Assembly: GCA_024426085.1 (NCBI GenBank)
Contig: CP087974.1
Span: 2,624,001 to 2,688,000 of the forward strand
Source of the DNA: Rhizobium sp. RCAM05350
Lineage (GTDB): Bacteria > Pseudomonadota > Alphaproteobacteria > Rhizobiales > Rhizobiaceae
Length of the DNA: 64,000 nucleotides
Reading direction: 5' to 3'
Both the position numbers and the translations under genes were made by a program. Position 1 is the stretch's first letter. Every line of letters begins with the position of its first letter. The notes under the pieces were generated by a model. That model made no database searches. It was given only the letters and a program-made list of their open reading frames with translations, and had not been told where the DNA came from. This document shows positions 40,021 through 51,300 of this stretch, piece by piece.

Positions 40021-40582
40021 CAGGCAGTCCCTTCGAAAACGGTTGCATTCGCCAAAAGCGGTGCATTTCTGTCCTTCACAGATATCACCAGGCGGTCGAT
40101 ATTGACGGGCCAATCGATGGCGATTTCGGGATCATCAAATCGGACAGCCCGGTCATGGTCAGGCGAGTAGACGTCGCTCACTTTGTATAAGACCTCCGTA
40201 TCCGGCTCCAGCGTGACGAAGCCATGCGCAAAGCCCGCCGGCACCAGGAACTGATTGCCCTTCTCGGCCGACAGTTCGATACCGACCCATTTGGCAAAGG
40301 TCGGCAGAGCCGCGGCGAAGATCAACAGCGACGTCGAAAACGCGCCCCTTGACGACCCGGATGAGCTTTGCCTGCGCGCGGCGGGAGCTGATAGTGGAGT
40401 CCCCGCAGCGTACCGGCTTTGGCCGAATAGGAATGATTGTCCTGCACGAAAGTTGTATCGATCCCCTTCGCAGCGAAGGTGGCAGCGCTGTAGGTTTCGG
40501 TGAAAAAGCCGCGCTCGTCTTCATATCTGCGCGGCGTCAGCTCCAGCACACCGTCGAGGCTGAAAGAACGAAGCTCAAACAT
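40020..40582 (-). CDS. rfbC: dTDP-4-dehydrorhamnose 3,5-epimerase (two frameshifts)
   Basis: About 187-aa cupin epimerase. Segments RRYEDERGFFTETYSAATFA, FVQDNHSYSAKAGTLRGLHY (catalytic His near the end), then KGRVFDVAVDLRRGS, FLVPAGFAHGFVTLEPDTEV and VLYKVSDVYSPDHDRAVRF. Frame changes near 40385 and 40325. Start overlaps the rfbA end. Corresponds by order to ExpA8/WgaH. Confidence 0.93.
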
Positions 40583-41455
40583 CGGCAAGCTCTCGGATGC
40601 GGCGCCGCAGGTAGACGGCATAGTCGGTCTGTCCCATCATTGCCGCCCGCGCCAGAACCTGGTCCGCCGAAAGATAGCCAAGCTCGAAGGCGATCTCTTC
40701 CGGGCACATGATCTTCACGCCCTGGCGGTATTCGATGGTGCGCACGAAGGATGCGGCGTCGTGCAGGCTCTCATGGGTTCCCGTGTCGAGCCAGGCATAG
40801 CCCCGGCCAAGCCGGCGGACGTGGAGATTGCCGCGATCGAGATAGGCACGGTTGACGTCGGTGATCTCCAGTTCCCCCGGTCCGAGGGGCGGACGGAGGC
40901 CGCGATGTCAAGCACGTCGTTGTCGTAGAAGTAGAGACCCGTGACCGCCCAGTTCGACTTGGGGCTCGCAGGCTTTTCCTCGATCGCGTCAGCCTTGCCG
41001 GTCGTTGTATTGAAGCTGACCACGCCATATCGGGCCGGATCGTCCACATGATAGGCGAAGATGGTGGCCCCGGCTTGCTTGGCGACCGCGTCCCGGCAGA
41101 TTTCTGCAAGTCCCGCTCCGTAGAAGATGTTGTCTCCCAGAATGAGAGCGACCGGACTGTCTCCGACAAATTCTCGGCCGATGACGAAGGCCTCCGCCAG
41201 TCCGTTCGGCCGCTGCTGCTCCGCATAGGAAATCGAGAGGCCGAGCGCGCTTCCGTCGCCGAGAAGCCCCTCGAAAAGCGGCCTGTCGCGCGGCACCGTG
41301 ATCACCAGTATGTCACGGATTCCCGCCAGCATCAGCGTGCCCAGCGGATAATAGATCATCGGTTTGTCATGCACGGGCAGCAGTTGCTTCGAAACCGATA
41401 TGGTAACGGGGTAGAGCCGCGTTCCGGTGCCGCCTGCCAGAATGATCCCTTTCAT
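40575..41455 (-). CDS. rfbA: glucose-1-phosphate thymidylyltransferase (one frameshift)
   Basis: About 293 aa. [20 protein letters not shown] (nucleotide-binding loop), [42 protein letters not shown], and after correction [29 protein letters not shown] and [12 protein letters not shown]. The break near 40890 is in a G run; one more G restores the frame. First of the four dTDP-rhamnose genes; corresponds by order to ExpA7/WgaG. Confidence 0.95.
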
Positions 41456-41540
41456 GCAATTTCTCCCGTCGCCATTTCCACGCTCCACCCACCGCGGCCA
41501 CGTTCGGGCCGAGAATACAGGAGGGGACAGATCACATTGG

Positions 41541-42672
41541 TCATCTCACCGATCCTTCACCGGTATCCGGTTCGGTGGCCGCCACGCCGGCCGGGGTCAA
41601 AGCGCCACAACGCCAAACGCTGTAGACCGGCTGGGTATCCCAGTCATAGTAGAAGACCGCTTCCACCGTTCGCTCCGCCATCCGTTGCCCGAAGACGCGG
41701 CGCATGGCGCGGATCGCCCCTTCTCGCTCCCGGTCGTCGATCGGACAAGAAAGCGCGGTATTGGCAATGCCCCATTCGGTCACCCAGCACGGCTTGCCCT
41801 CCCCTTCAGGTTGGCAAAAGTCGAGAAGCGCCGTCACATACCGCGCAAGCGCCGCGTCACCTTTGCGCCCCGGATAGACATGAATGCCATAGCCATCGAT
41901 CAGCGCGTCGATCCCCCGTTCCCGCAGGAGTGAGACGAACGCACCGGGCTCGAGCCGTTCCATCCCGCGGTAGTCGGCCTCGTCTGCGCCGATATCGGAA
42001 AGTCCAGCGGAAATCAGCAGCGCCGCGGCTATGCACCGTCGCCTGCAATTCCTCTCGGGTGATCCGGACGGCGCTGACGTATGCGTCGAGCCCGCGCTCG
42101 AAGGCCGAGCGATTGGCGACTTCCGAAACGCTGCGCGGTGTCTGCCGCCCCGGTTTTTCGTAGACGACGAGGTCGCCATTGTAGGCGCTGTAGTTTATTT
42201 CGTTTCCGGGCTCGACGGCGTCGATGCGGATGCCCATGCCATCAATGCGGCGAAGCGCAGAGCGCAGCTGTGTTCGGTAAAGATCGAGGTCGAGATCCGA
42301 AAGCCGCCGAACATCCCAGATGCGCCTGAAACCGGTGCGAGGGCGCACCTCCGCCGGATAGTAGTCCTTGTTGCCGAGCTGGACCTCGATAAGGATTTTC
42401 AGCCCCAGCCGGTCCACGATTTCGAGCGCTTCGATGCTCTTCTCCACCGGCCTCGACAGCGAAAGCCGGACATGGGTGATGCCGCTTGCCGCAATTTCCT
42501 TCAGCACGCGCTTCTGATCGGCGCGGGAAAGCCAGGCGAGGTTTACCCGGTTAATGCCGATGCGATCGGGGAACACATCATCTGCGTCCGCCGGCGGCGC
42601 CGGTGCAAAGGCCCAGAGCACTGCCAGCGCGCAAGCGAGGCGCGCGCCCATTCGCGCCACCGCTTTCATCAT
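41541..42672 (-). CDS. wgaF: secreted glycoside-hydrolase-like protein of the EPS cluster (one frameshift)
   Basis: About 377 aa with a signal peptide ([19 protein letters not shown]). A TIM-barrel glycosidase pattern follows: [40 protein letters not shown], acid/base-type Glu in [27 protein letters not shown] and a second acidic residue in [13 protein letters not shown]. The frame changes near 42035. Start ATGs at 42672 and 42669 overlap the preceding gene's end. Position matches ExpA6/WgaF. It may trim or edit galactoglucan in the periplasm; substrate unknown. Confidence 0.75.
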
Positions 42673-42673
42673 C

Positions 42674-43846
42674 TCAAAGTCCAATCTGCCCCAGAGCATT
42701 TCGGAAATTCGCCTCGCAAGCGGAATAGCGGTCGATCACGGCTTGCGTGTCTATCTTGGCGAGGAAATTCGACAGGTATGCGCGCTTGTCCGCCTCCCGG
42801 TTCCAGGTCGCCGCCTCTATATAGGGGAAGCCGATGAACTCCAGCATTTCCCGCATGCGGTCGTCGACCGCGATCATGAGGGCGGGTGTGCCGGCCTGCA
42901 TACCGATGATGCAGCCGTGAAAACGGCGGCCGAAGCAGAGATCGCGCGAGGACATTGCGCCCCGCCACTGGTTCGTGTCGAAATAAACCAGCAGTTCGGA
43001 TTTCCGCTGCCATTTTTCCGAATGCTTGTATTCGGTCGCGCCAGTGATGCGCCCACTCGCCCGGTCATAGACAATGTCATTGTCGTCGCCGGTCAGGGAG
43101 AGGTTGTAGGCAACCACCTCGTCCTGGACCACATAGCTTGCGACGCTGTCGGGCTTAAGCAACGCATGCGCGTCGACGATCGTATCGGCAACACTGCCGA
43201 GATAGCCGCCGAAGGCGATCTTCTGGGCTTCTGCCAGTCCCGGATTGGCAAGCGCGGCAAGTGACCGCTTCATCTCGTTCGGAGCGAAATAGAGCGATGG
43301 GCAGCCGGTGGGTTTGACGAACTTCATCCCCTGCTCCCTGAGAAACTCGGCGGTGAAGTAACCGCGGGTAAGGAAGAAGCTCTCCTTTTTCTTCAATACC
43401 TCAAGGAACTGGAGCGTACCGGCCGGCAGCAGTTCCTTGAGACCCTCCTTGCGCTGGATGCCAATGCCCATCACCACGACCGGCATCTTCAGCTTGGCGA
43501 AGACTTCTGCTTCCAGGTCCGCGGAGTAACCGGGCCGCAAGAGATTGGCGGAAGCGAAAACGCAAATATCGAACTCGCGGTTGACGCGCTCGTAGAGGTC
43601 TTCCGATTCCCGGTTGTTGGCGAGGTGCCAGAAGGGAAGGTAAGTGACGTCATGACCGCGCAGGCTTTCGGCCGCGCCCTCTCCGATCAGGTAGTTACCG
43701 GTATTGGCGATCCGCCTGACCTGGGAAATCAGGTCCTTCTTGGTGCTGGTCTCTTCAAAATAGGGCCGGTGGACGACAGTCGTGCCCGAAACCTGCCCAA
43801 TCGTTCTCTGCAGATAAGACGGAATTCCCGTGAGCAAAATACGCAT
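42674..43846 (-). CDS. wgaE: polysaccharide pyruvyltransferase-like protein 1
   Basis: Intact 390-aa protein of the polysaccharide pyruvyl transferase family (PssM/CsaB/WcaK type) by pattern: NTGNYLIGEGAAESL near the N-terminus, VVVMGIGIQRKEGL, KPTGCPSLYFAPN, and the C-terminal CFGRRFHGCIIGMQAGTPAL and MIAVDDRMREMLEFIGFP block. It probably adds ketal pyruvate to EPS sugars using phosphoenolpyruvate. About the same length as, and clearly paralogous to, the gene upstream. Position matches ExpA5/WgaE. Confidence 0.82.
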   Translation of the reverse strand: MRILLTGIPSYLQRTIGQVSGTTVVHRPYFEETSTKKDLISQVRRIANTGNYLIGEGAAESLRGHDVTYLPFWHLANNRESEDLYERVNREFDICVFASANLLRPGYSADLEAEVFAKLKMPVVVMGIGIQRKEGLKELLPAGTLQFLEVLKKKESFFLTRGYFTAEFLREQGMKFVKPTGCPSLYFAPNEMKRSLAALANPGLAEAQKIAFGGYLGSVADTIVDAHALLKPDSVASYVVQDEVVAYNLSLTGDDNDIVYDRASGRITGATEYKHSEKWQRKSELLVYFDTNQWRGAMSSRDLCFGRRFHGCIIGMQAGTPALMIAVDDRMREMLEFIGFPYIEAATWNREADKRAYLSNFLAKIDTQAVIDRYSACEANFRNALGQIGL

Positions 43847-43885
43847 AACTATCCTTTGAACCGATAAATGGTGGCCTTTGCGCCA

Positions 43886-45065
43886 TTAATTCATGATGCC
43901 GATTTCACGAAGCGTCGTGCGGAAGGCGCGCTCGCGGTCGGAATACCGATCGACAAGCTCGCTCGTGTTGAGCTTTGCCAGATGATCGGCCACGAACTCG
44001 GCGCGGTTTTCTGCCTTGTCGATCTCGGTGATATCGACGGCGGGTAGGCCGGTGAAGCCGAGCATCTCGCGCATGCGATCGTCCACCGCCACCATCAGGC
44101 TCGGTACCGCCGCCTGCATTGCGATGATAGAGCCGTGGAAACGACGGCCGAGATTGAAGTCCATCGACGAGGCCCAGGCGCGCCACTGGTTGGTGTCGTA
44201 GAAGGTGCGAACCTCGAACCGTTGCTTCTCGCGCTCCGTGCCGGGATAGGTCAGATCGCCGATCATCAGGCCCGACGCGGAATCGTAGACGCGCCCCTCG
44301 TCGTTAGGCTCCACCTGCATGTCGAAGTGAAGAAACTCATCCTGCACCACGTATTGCGGCGCGGTGCCTTGTGGAGCCAGCGCATTGGCGTCGAGGATCG
44401 CATCCTGATTGCCGCCGAGGTAGCCTGAAAAGATTGTCCGCGCCTTGCCGATTTCCACGCTCGGCAGTTTCTTCATGGAGCGGCGCATGTTGTCCGGCAT
44501 GAAATAGACGGAAGGGCACCCGGTCGGTCGCACGAAGGAGAAGCCCTGGTCTTTCAGGAAGCCGGCCGACTCGTGGCCGCGCGTCAGGGAAGTAGTGCTC
44601 GCGCTCCTTCAAGATGGCGAGAAGCCGCTTCGTTCCCTCCGGAAGATTGTTCTCCAGGTCCTTGCGGTTCTGCAGGCCGATGCCCAGCATGACGATCGGC
44701 ATGTTGAGCCGGCTGAGTACCTCCGCCTCGGCGTCCGCGGAGAGCCCCTTGCGCAGGAGGTTCGCGCAGGTAAAGACGCAGATGTCGAAGTTGGCATTGA
44801 ACTCATCGAACCCGCCGCCGCTTTGACTCAGATTGTAGAGATGCCAGAAGGGAACCTGCTTCGCATGCGGCGCGAGCGCGCGCAGGGCGCCCTCGCCGAT
44901 GAGGTAGTTCCGTGTGTTGCTGATGTTGCGCAGCTCCTGCAGAAACTCCTCTTTTGCTTCCGGCTGCTTCTGCCGCTCCGCATAGGACACGGACAAGCCC
45001 TGGGCGCCATTGGCAAGGCGTGTGTAGTGACCAGGAATACCCGTCACGAGAATTCGTGGACGCAT
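43886..45065 (-). CDS. wgaD: polysaccharide pyruvyltransferase-like protein 2 (one frameshift)
   Basis: About 393 aa, paralogue of the next gene: RILVTGIPGHYTRLANGAQG, NTRNYLIGEGALRALAPHA, IVMLGIGLQNRKDL, RPTGCPSVYFMPDNMRRSM, NLGRRFHGSIIAMQAAVPSL, MVAVDDRMREMLGFTGLP. The frame changes near 44585. The pair probably modifies two different positions or sugars in the polymer. Position matches ExpA4/WgaD. Confidence 0.82.
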
Positions 45066-45103
45066 TCGACTAGACCTTTCTGTTCAGGGAGGCGGCCTGG
45101 CAA

Positions 45104-47785
45104 TCAGCCGAGCGCCGCGACCACGGGATTTGCCGCCGACTGCTGCATGAAAGACCGCGGAGCGCTGACAGTGATGAATTTTTGACGGAGCGATCGCTCC
45201 ACGCGATGAAATCCGAGAAGGAGGAAGCCCATGACCGGCGCGCGGCGGTCCTGATGCAGCCCTCCATAAGCGGAGCGAGCCTCTCGCGATTGTACGCCAC
45301 CTCTTCGATGATCCGTGCCATCCCCCTCACGACTTGAGGATCGGAAGCCGCGTCGATGAGGATGCCGTCCTCGCCGTCAGAAATGAGTTCGTCCACAGCG
45401 CCGACCGCGGTCGTGATAGGCACGCAGCCGAGCTGCTGCGCCTCGGCGATCATCAGTGGCGCGCCCTCCCAGCGTGAAGGCATGACGAGAACATCCGCCC
45501 AGCCCAGCGCCTTGATCAGGTCCTTGCTGGCGAAGACGGGCGGGCGCACATCGACGCCCAGATCCTTCAATCGTTCGCTCCAGGACACGCTTGAATCGGC
45601 GAGGATTTCGCCGCCGATAGCCCGAGCGTCGAAGGGGACGTTGGAGGCCCGCAGTTCCGCGAGTGTCGCCGCCAGTCGATCGATGCCCTTCTGCTGATCG
45701 AGCCGCCCCATGTAGAGAAGTCGCAACCGGTCGCCCTTGCGCTCGATCCGCCGGACCGCCAGAACCTCCGCCAGAACCTTTGGCGGCACCGAAAAGCTCG
45801 CGCCATTGGCAACGGCGAAGACTTTCTCGTGGGGGACGCCGTAGCTGTGCAGATAAATCTTGAGCTGTTCGGAGCAGGTCAGGAAGGCATCGTAGCAATG
45901 CTCGTGGGCAATCGCCGCGAAGGGCTGACCGGCGGGCCTCTTGAAGGCCGTGTTGTCGACGACGTGAAGATAGCAGGCGGTGCGCGTACCTTCAGAGCGA
46001 AGTCGGGCGATGAGGGGATGGACGGCCATCACATGGTTGTTGATGACCAGGTCGAAGCCGGAAAGCTGTCCCTTGAGCGCCTCCCAGTCGACCGTATGCT
46101 CCTCGGCGATAAAGTCCTGCCCAAGGAAGGAACCCGACCCTCCCCAGGCTGGAATTCCCGCGTCCCAGAAGTGAATGTGGTCGAAGCTGGAATCGAATTC
46201 ATCGATCACGTCCATCCGGGACGTGCCGAGCACGAAAAGATGGGTTTCGTAACCCGCCGCCTTCAATTCCCGGGCGGCCGCATAGACAACTTTCTCGGCC
46301 CCGCCGAACGAGGCGTTCGGCACGAGCAGCGCCACGGTCCGCTTGCCTTCGCTGTGCCCCAGCGGCAGGACCGGTGATCCCCCGATTTCCTTGCGCAGCG
46401 CCTTGTGCAGATCGCCATAAGGCACGAGTCGCGCTGGACGCCAGGTCCACCGCTTGCCCACCGTCTCCCGCAGGGGGACTCGCGGCAATCGCGTTGACGC
46501 AATTGATTATCACCTGCTGAGGCGTGATGACAGAGCGGCGCGGGAGGCTTCTTGGAAAAGGAAAGCGTACTTTCAGAACCGTCGATGTCGGCCATACCTG
46601 CTGGCTGCCGATAGACGCGAACCAGTCCACCGCGTTGTTCTGGACCACGTCCTGAACGAGCCGGGAGGAAAGGAAAATGAGATCGGCGGGGCCGATTTTT
46701 GTCCACCCGCCCCCAGACCGACCGGTTCGATCTTGCGCTGGGCGGCATCGTTGGCGAGTTGCACGAAGACAATGTTGCTGGTCTCGCTCAAGCGCTCGAG
46801 GTGGGAAAGCACGTTCGGCAGCATGCGCGAACGCCGGAGCAAGTCGAGCGCCGCGCTACTTCCGGCGACCATGAACGGCGGGAAATGTTCATTGTCGGGT
46901 TCGCCAATGTTGGCCCAGAACGCCGGGATGATATCGTCGAGGCGAAGCATCGTCGGTGGCTTGAGGGGATCAGTGAAGAAGGAGATCGCGGCGTCTTCCG
47001 TTCGCGCAAACAGGTAGCGCGGGCACTCCTCGTGCTCGAAATCCACCAGCATCGGGCGCTGGAACAACGGCATGTGGCGCTTGCGCAGGAAGCTTACCGA
47101 CGTGGCACGGTCCCGGTTCGCCTCCTTGAAGCGGCTCTCCGCCCTCAGCCGGTATTCGAAGACGGTGTCGTGGCAGGGTGTACCGACAAAACCATGCTCG
47201 ATGCAGGACAGCCAGAACTCCCAATCCTCGAAACCGTTCTGCCTGTCGTCGTTGAAGCGGACGCCTTCCAGAAAAACATCGATCGAGATCATCGAGCCCG
47301 TGTCGCAGATATTATCGGTGACGCAGTGGACCAGCCGCGAATAGCGGTTTCCGTAGTGGGCGCGCCAGCTTACCGAAAACGTATCGATATTGGTGTAGAC
47401 CCACCCGCAGCCACTGGAGAGGAGCTCCCGGTAAAGCGTCTCGATGGTGCCGGGAAGGACGCGATTGTCGGCATCGAGGAAATAGACAGCCTTCGCCTCG
47501 GGAAAGTGCTCGAGGACGTAGTCGATGGCGCGATTGCGTGCACCGCCCGGCCCGGCGTTCTGGCCAAACATGACATGGATCGAAGGATGGGCCGCGGCGT
47601 AGAGCAACAGTTGATCGAACGTTTCGTGCCGTGGATCGCCGTCGACCGAGATGACAATGACGACCTGGCAGCTGCCGAGATTCTGAGGCAAGTACGGACT
47701 CTATCGCCTCTAGGGCGAGTGCCGCGTGACCGTAGAGGGGCATGGCCACGGCGATCAGGTCCGTGAATTGCCGGTTACTGGACAT
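45104..47785 (-). CDS. wgaB: two-domain glycosyltransferase, GT2 plus GT4 (about four frameshifts)
   Basis: Reconstructed protein of about 894 aa. The N-terminal GT2-like domain (residues 5-330) has IAVAMPLYGHAALALEAIES, VVIVISVDGDPRHETF, GPGGARNRAIDYVLEHFPEA and the DxD motif in VYFLDADNRVLPG. The C-terminal GT4-like domain (about 450-890) has ALLVPNASFGGAEKVVYAAA, LLYMGRLDQQKGIDRL and MPSRWEGAPLMIAEAQQLGC. Frame changes near 47690, 46690, 46490 and 45185 (an A run); with the last corrected it ends NPVVAALG. This fits ExpA23, named because two predicted ORFs were merged. Probably adds two sugars of the galactoglucan unit. Confidence 0.82.
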
Positions 47786-49255
47786 CGGCGGCCTCCTTCG
47801 ATTGCTTGACCAGCCTGAATCCGGACACCTTGAGCCAGGAGAAATCGACCGAATCCGTGATTGCGCGACTGAGGATCATCAGATCCATCGGGCCGCGGGC
47901 CGGCTCGTCCAGCTGGATGTTGATGTTGACGACCTTACTGGACGTGACTTCGCGCCACCCGCTGAAGAATGCCGACGGCTTGGCTGCGCCCTTTCGCGCA
48001 AGCTCGGCCACTTCGGAACGCGCATTCGAATTCGCCGGGGCGAGCAGGAAGCTGACTGCCGCGGGCTGGCCTTGCGGATGATCGATAACGGCGCTTGCAG
48101 AGAAGGATATCGTTCCAGGCTCGACAGCGCGGCTGACCGCGCCCGCCGATATACCGCTCGGCAACGGGTGGCAGACGATGGCATGCTCATGCTCCAGGAA
48201 GCGCACAGTCTGGAAATCAGGGACGATGGGCGTGACCGAAACGTCCGCAATCTGGCTCAACGTGTCGACCGCCAGGCGATAGTCGACGACGTACTGGCCC
48301 TCCAGCAGGCTGCTCGGCGCAATCATGTTGGGCGCCCTGGCGGGCTTCACCCCGGGCAGTCCCGTGAACACCTTGAACGCCAGCGGACGCAGATCGAGAT
48401 CCGGATGCGGAAGTTCCGACCGCGCCGAATAACGTTCGCTGGCGATCGGATAGCCCAGCGAAAGGCCGACGGTCTCGGGTCCGGTCGCGGATATCCGCAG
48501 CCGGAGTGTCCGTGCCGCGCCTCCGCAGGCTCGCGGCAGTGAGAAGAAGTTCCAATTCGGGACGAGTTGTGCATAGGGGACGGTCCACTCGGCCACACCT
48601 TCCCCGCTTTCAAGATACCGCAACGCAACGACGAGCTCTCCGCTGGCTTTCGGCACGGAATGCAGATGAAGCGCGAGCCCGGCCACACCGAGGCTGGACA
48701 CCGGCAGCAGTTGCTCGACAAAGGCGTTGGCGAGCAGTTGACTGATCCCTTCATCCTTTGGGTCGACATAGGGATCGTGGGAGAAAATCTCGGAAACCGG
48801 CTCCCAGTTTCGCGCCTGGAACGCGTCTTCGAGAGCCCGGTAATTTTCCAGCAGCGTCTCGCGTTCCCGCCGCAGAAGCGACAGCTCCGAAGTGATCGAG
48901 GCGTTGTATCGGGCGAGCCGACCGACGCCACCCTCGGCCAGCGTTCGCAGAGCGCGAGACTGTCCGGTTTGCTGGCGGGATCAAGCCGCTGGAGGGGAAC
49001 CGCGGGCACCGTACCCAGAGACCCCAGCAGCGCCAGGCGCTCTTGCAGATCCGCCTCGCCCTCGTCGGAAAAGGCGACGGCAATCAACGGAAAGGCGTTC
49101 TGCAAGGTCAACTGAGGGCGCCTATCCGTTTCGAGGTAGGTGACCAGATGCTCTATTTCGCTTCCCTCGAAGCACGACCGGTCCCGGTCCGATACCGCCA
49201 CCAGTTTTTTTGCCGCTAGTCGCCGCCCTATGCCGGAAGACATCAAATCTTGCAC
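47775..49255 (-). CDS. wgaA: WgaA/ExpA1-like protein of unknown fold (one frameshift)
   Basis: About 494 aa, first gene of the wga operon. No catalytic motif recognised. The N-terminal part (LVAVSDRDRSCFEGSEIEHL) is followed by a probable coiled segment (SELSLLRRERETLLENY) and a C-terminal half rich in beta-type segments (LRISATGPETVGLSLGYPIA, SKVVNINIQLDEPARGP, DFSWLKVSGFRLVKQ) that could be carbohydrate-binding. It may correspond to DUF6212, which I recall only loosely. Start is ATG 49255 or 49243. The frame changes near 48965. The stop region overlaps wgaB. Confidence 0.65.
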
Positions 49256-49450
49256 GCGCCGCCTCTGAAAAAATAATTTCGGAACAGAAGTTCAAAGACG
49301 CTGGATAATCAGTTGCTTGGTAGAGTAACCGGCGCCATCGACGAAAGCCTAGCAACTAATTTTGCGCTGCACAATAATAACATTCAAAATAATAAAAGAA
49401 AAATACTTCACATATACTTTAAAAATCAAAGTAATAATTCGTATCCACAC
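49256..49450 (-). promoter_or_regulatory. AT-rich promoter region of the wga operon
   Basis: About 195 bp between wgcA and wgaA, strikingly AT-rich between 49360 and 49440 compared with the GC-rich genes either side. It carries the 17-bp palindrome at 49416-49432, 161 bp upstream of the 49255 start. No gene. Confidence 0.6.
49416..49432. promoter_or_regulatory. candidate WggR/ExpG operator upstream of wgaA
   Basis: ACTTTAAAAATCAAAGT: a palindrome with ACTTT/AAAGT arms, sharing spacing and arm sequence with the sites at 51324 and 54688. Present in all three promoter gaps of the cluster. Confidence 0.55.
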
Positions 49451-50684
49451 TCACCCATGACGGATAAGCGGTTTTCCACTCAATTTTTCCAGCATATCCT
49501 GTTGGCGCCCGAGGCAGTCCGCTAGTCGGAAACGACGCTCGACCGTCCGGCGCGCCGCGGCACGCATCCCGACGTGGCGTTCCGGATTCTCCAGGGCGCC
49601 AAGAATGGCCTCGGCGAGTGCGTCGGCGTCGAAGAATGGCACCAACAGACCGTTCCGGCCGGCGCGAATAACCTCCCGGACAGGCGCGGTATCGGATCCA
49701 ATGACCAGAGCGCCGCACGCCATTGCCTCCAACACCGACCAAGACAAAACGAACGGATAGGTCATGTAGAGGTGTGCGGCCGAGATCTGGAAAAGCTGCC
49801 GCAAAACTGAATGCGGCACCACGCCGGGAAAGAGGATATTTTCCCGCGGTATGTCCAGCGATTCCAGGAGATGGTCCCTCCACGACCCGCCGCCGGGTGG
49901 CGGCACACCATAGCTGGTGCCATCTCCACCGACGAAAACGAACAGCGCATCGGGGCGCTGTCGCACAACCTTCGCGGCAGCCTCCAAAGCCTGTGGAAAT
50001 CCACGATACGGTTCAAGGTCGCGCGACAAAGGTGACAATGGGAGAACCACCAGCCCCGAGCACACGTCCGTCCGAAAGCCTGACCGAAGTTGTCGGATCT
50101 GGTCGAAACCGCGCCGTATCGACGCCCTCGTGACACACCGAAATGCGCCCCTGGGCGTCGGCAGGGTACAGACTTCTCTGCCAATGGGTGGGGCTGATGC
50201 CGGCCTCAATGGCCTCAAGGGACAAGAGCTGCGCGATGTTACGCAGCCGCAGCCTCTTTCGCGTCTCCAAATCGGCCCGGTCGTCGGGGGCGAACCCAAT
50301 GTCCGCCCCTTCCGATCGGTAGAAGAACTCGCAATATCCCAATGCGGGCACCTGCGGCAGCACGTCCTTCAAGAACATCATGCTGCCCCAGCCGATATGG
50401 CCAACGACTATGTCCGGCACCAGCCCCTGCCGCCCCATGGCGTCGAATGTTTCGGCGACGCGATGGCCGATTCGCGCGTGATGATCGGGAGTACCCATGT
50501 GCCGGGCCATGTCTGGATTTGCGCGCGGACCTGATTCAGCGCGATGTCGAACGACACGAACGGACGGAATCTTTTGATCTATGGTTTCGGTGATGAGGCT
50601 TACCTCATTGCCCGCCTGCGCGAGATGGGCGGCCAAGGCAGCGAACTGGCCGAAGCCGCGCCGATGAACAAACGCCACGTGCAT
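49451..50684 (-). CDS. wgcA: GT4-family glycosyltransferase, WgcA/ExpC-like (one frameshift)
   Basis: About 411 aa. MHVAFVHRRGFGQFAALAAH start, PDIVVGHIGWGSMMFLKDV, ISPTHWQRSLYPADAQGRIS, then nucleotide-sugar-binding C-terminal domain with LFVFVGGDGTSYG, ENILFPGVVPHSVLRQLF and SWSVLEAMACGALVIGSDTA (EX7E-type region), PVREVIRAGRNGLLVPFFD. The frame changes near 50025. Monocistronic between wggR and wgaA, as ExpC is in S. meliloti. Confidence 0.83.
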
Positions 50685-50728
50685 CGCGCCTAGTCCGCCA
50701 TTGCCAGGCCTACGGCATCACTCACCAC

Positions 50729-51300
50729 TTAGACGCCATACCGTGAATTGGTGCCCCAAGCCAGTTCGAGCTGGTGCAGCGTCTGGAAGGCCGTCTCAAG
50801 CATCCGCTGGTCCTGGTCACCACGATTCACCGCGCGCTCATAGGTCATTGCCGCGTCGTGAGATTTGCTCTCAGTTGCCGCCCCTTCTCTGTCAGCTTGA
50901 TGCGTGCGGACCGCTTGTCGCGCTGGGAGGCAACGCGATCAATATAGTCGCCGTCGGCAAGCTGCTTCAGATAGTAGGAAACATTGGAACCAACATAATG
51001 CCCACGATCCAGAAGCTCGGCGACCGAGAGCTCCGAGTCGCCGATTGCCAGAAGAATCATCGCCTGTGCCGGCCCGATGTCATCGACACGAAGCTTGGTC
51101 AGCTCTGCGCGAATGAGGCCTGCAAACCGTCGACTTGCCCGCTCCATGAGGCGAGCAAGCTCGAAATATGTAACTTGCCGGAGGTCACCAAACTCGACAT
51201 CCCGAGAGTGCCCGAGGTCCGCTTGTGCTGCCTGCCCGTTATTTCGAATTCCTAGATCATCATCAAGTACGGACAGATTGAGCACACTATTTTCTTTCAT
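50729..51300 (-). CDS. wggR: MarR-family regulator of galactoglucan genes, WggR/ExpG-like (one frameshift)
   Basis: About 190 aa. A polar N-terminal extension of about 35 residues precedes a MarR winged-helix domain: FAGLIRAELTKLRVDDIGPA, LAIGDSELSVAELLDRGHYV, SNVSYYLKQLADGDYIDRVA, QRDKRSARIKLTEKGRQLR. The frame changes near 50870 in an A run; one more A restores KSHDAAMTYERAVNRGDQDQ and an ending GTNSRYGV at 50729. In S. meliloti ExpG/WggR is the cluster-specific activator. Its start lies 24 bp from a palindrome also found before wgaA and wgeA, suggesting autoregulation. Confidence 0.88.

Noticed and set aside
46699..47766. 355-aa plus-strand ORF antisense to wgaB
   Set aside because: No domain or ribosome site; the minus strand encodes the GT2 domain.
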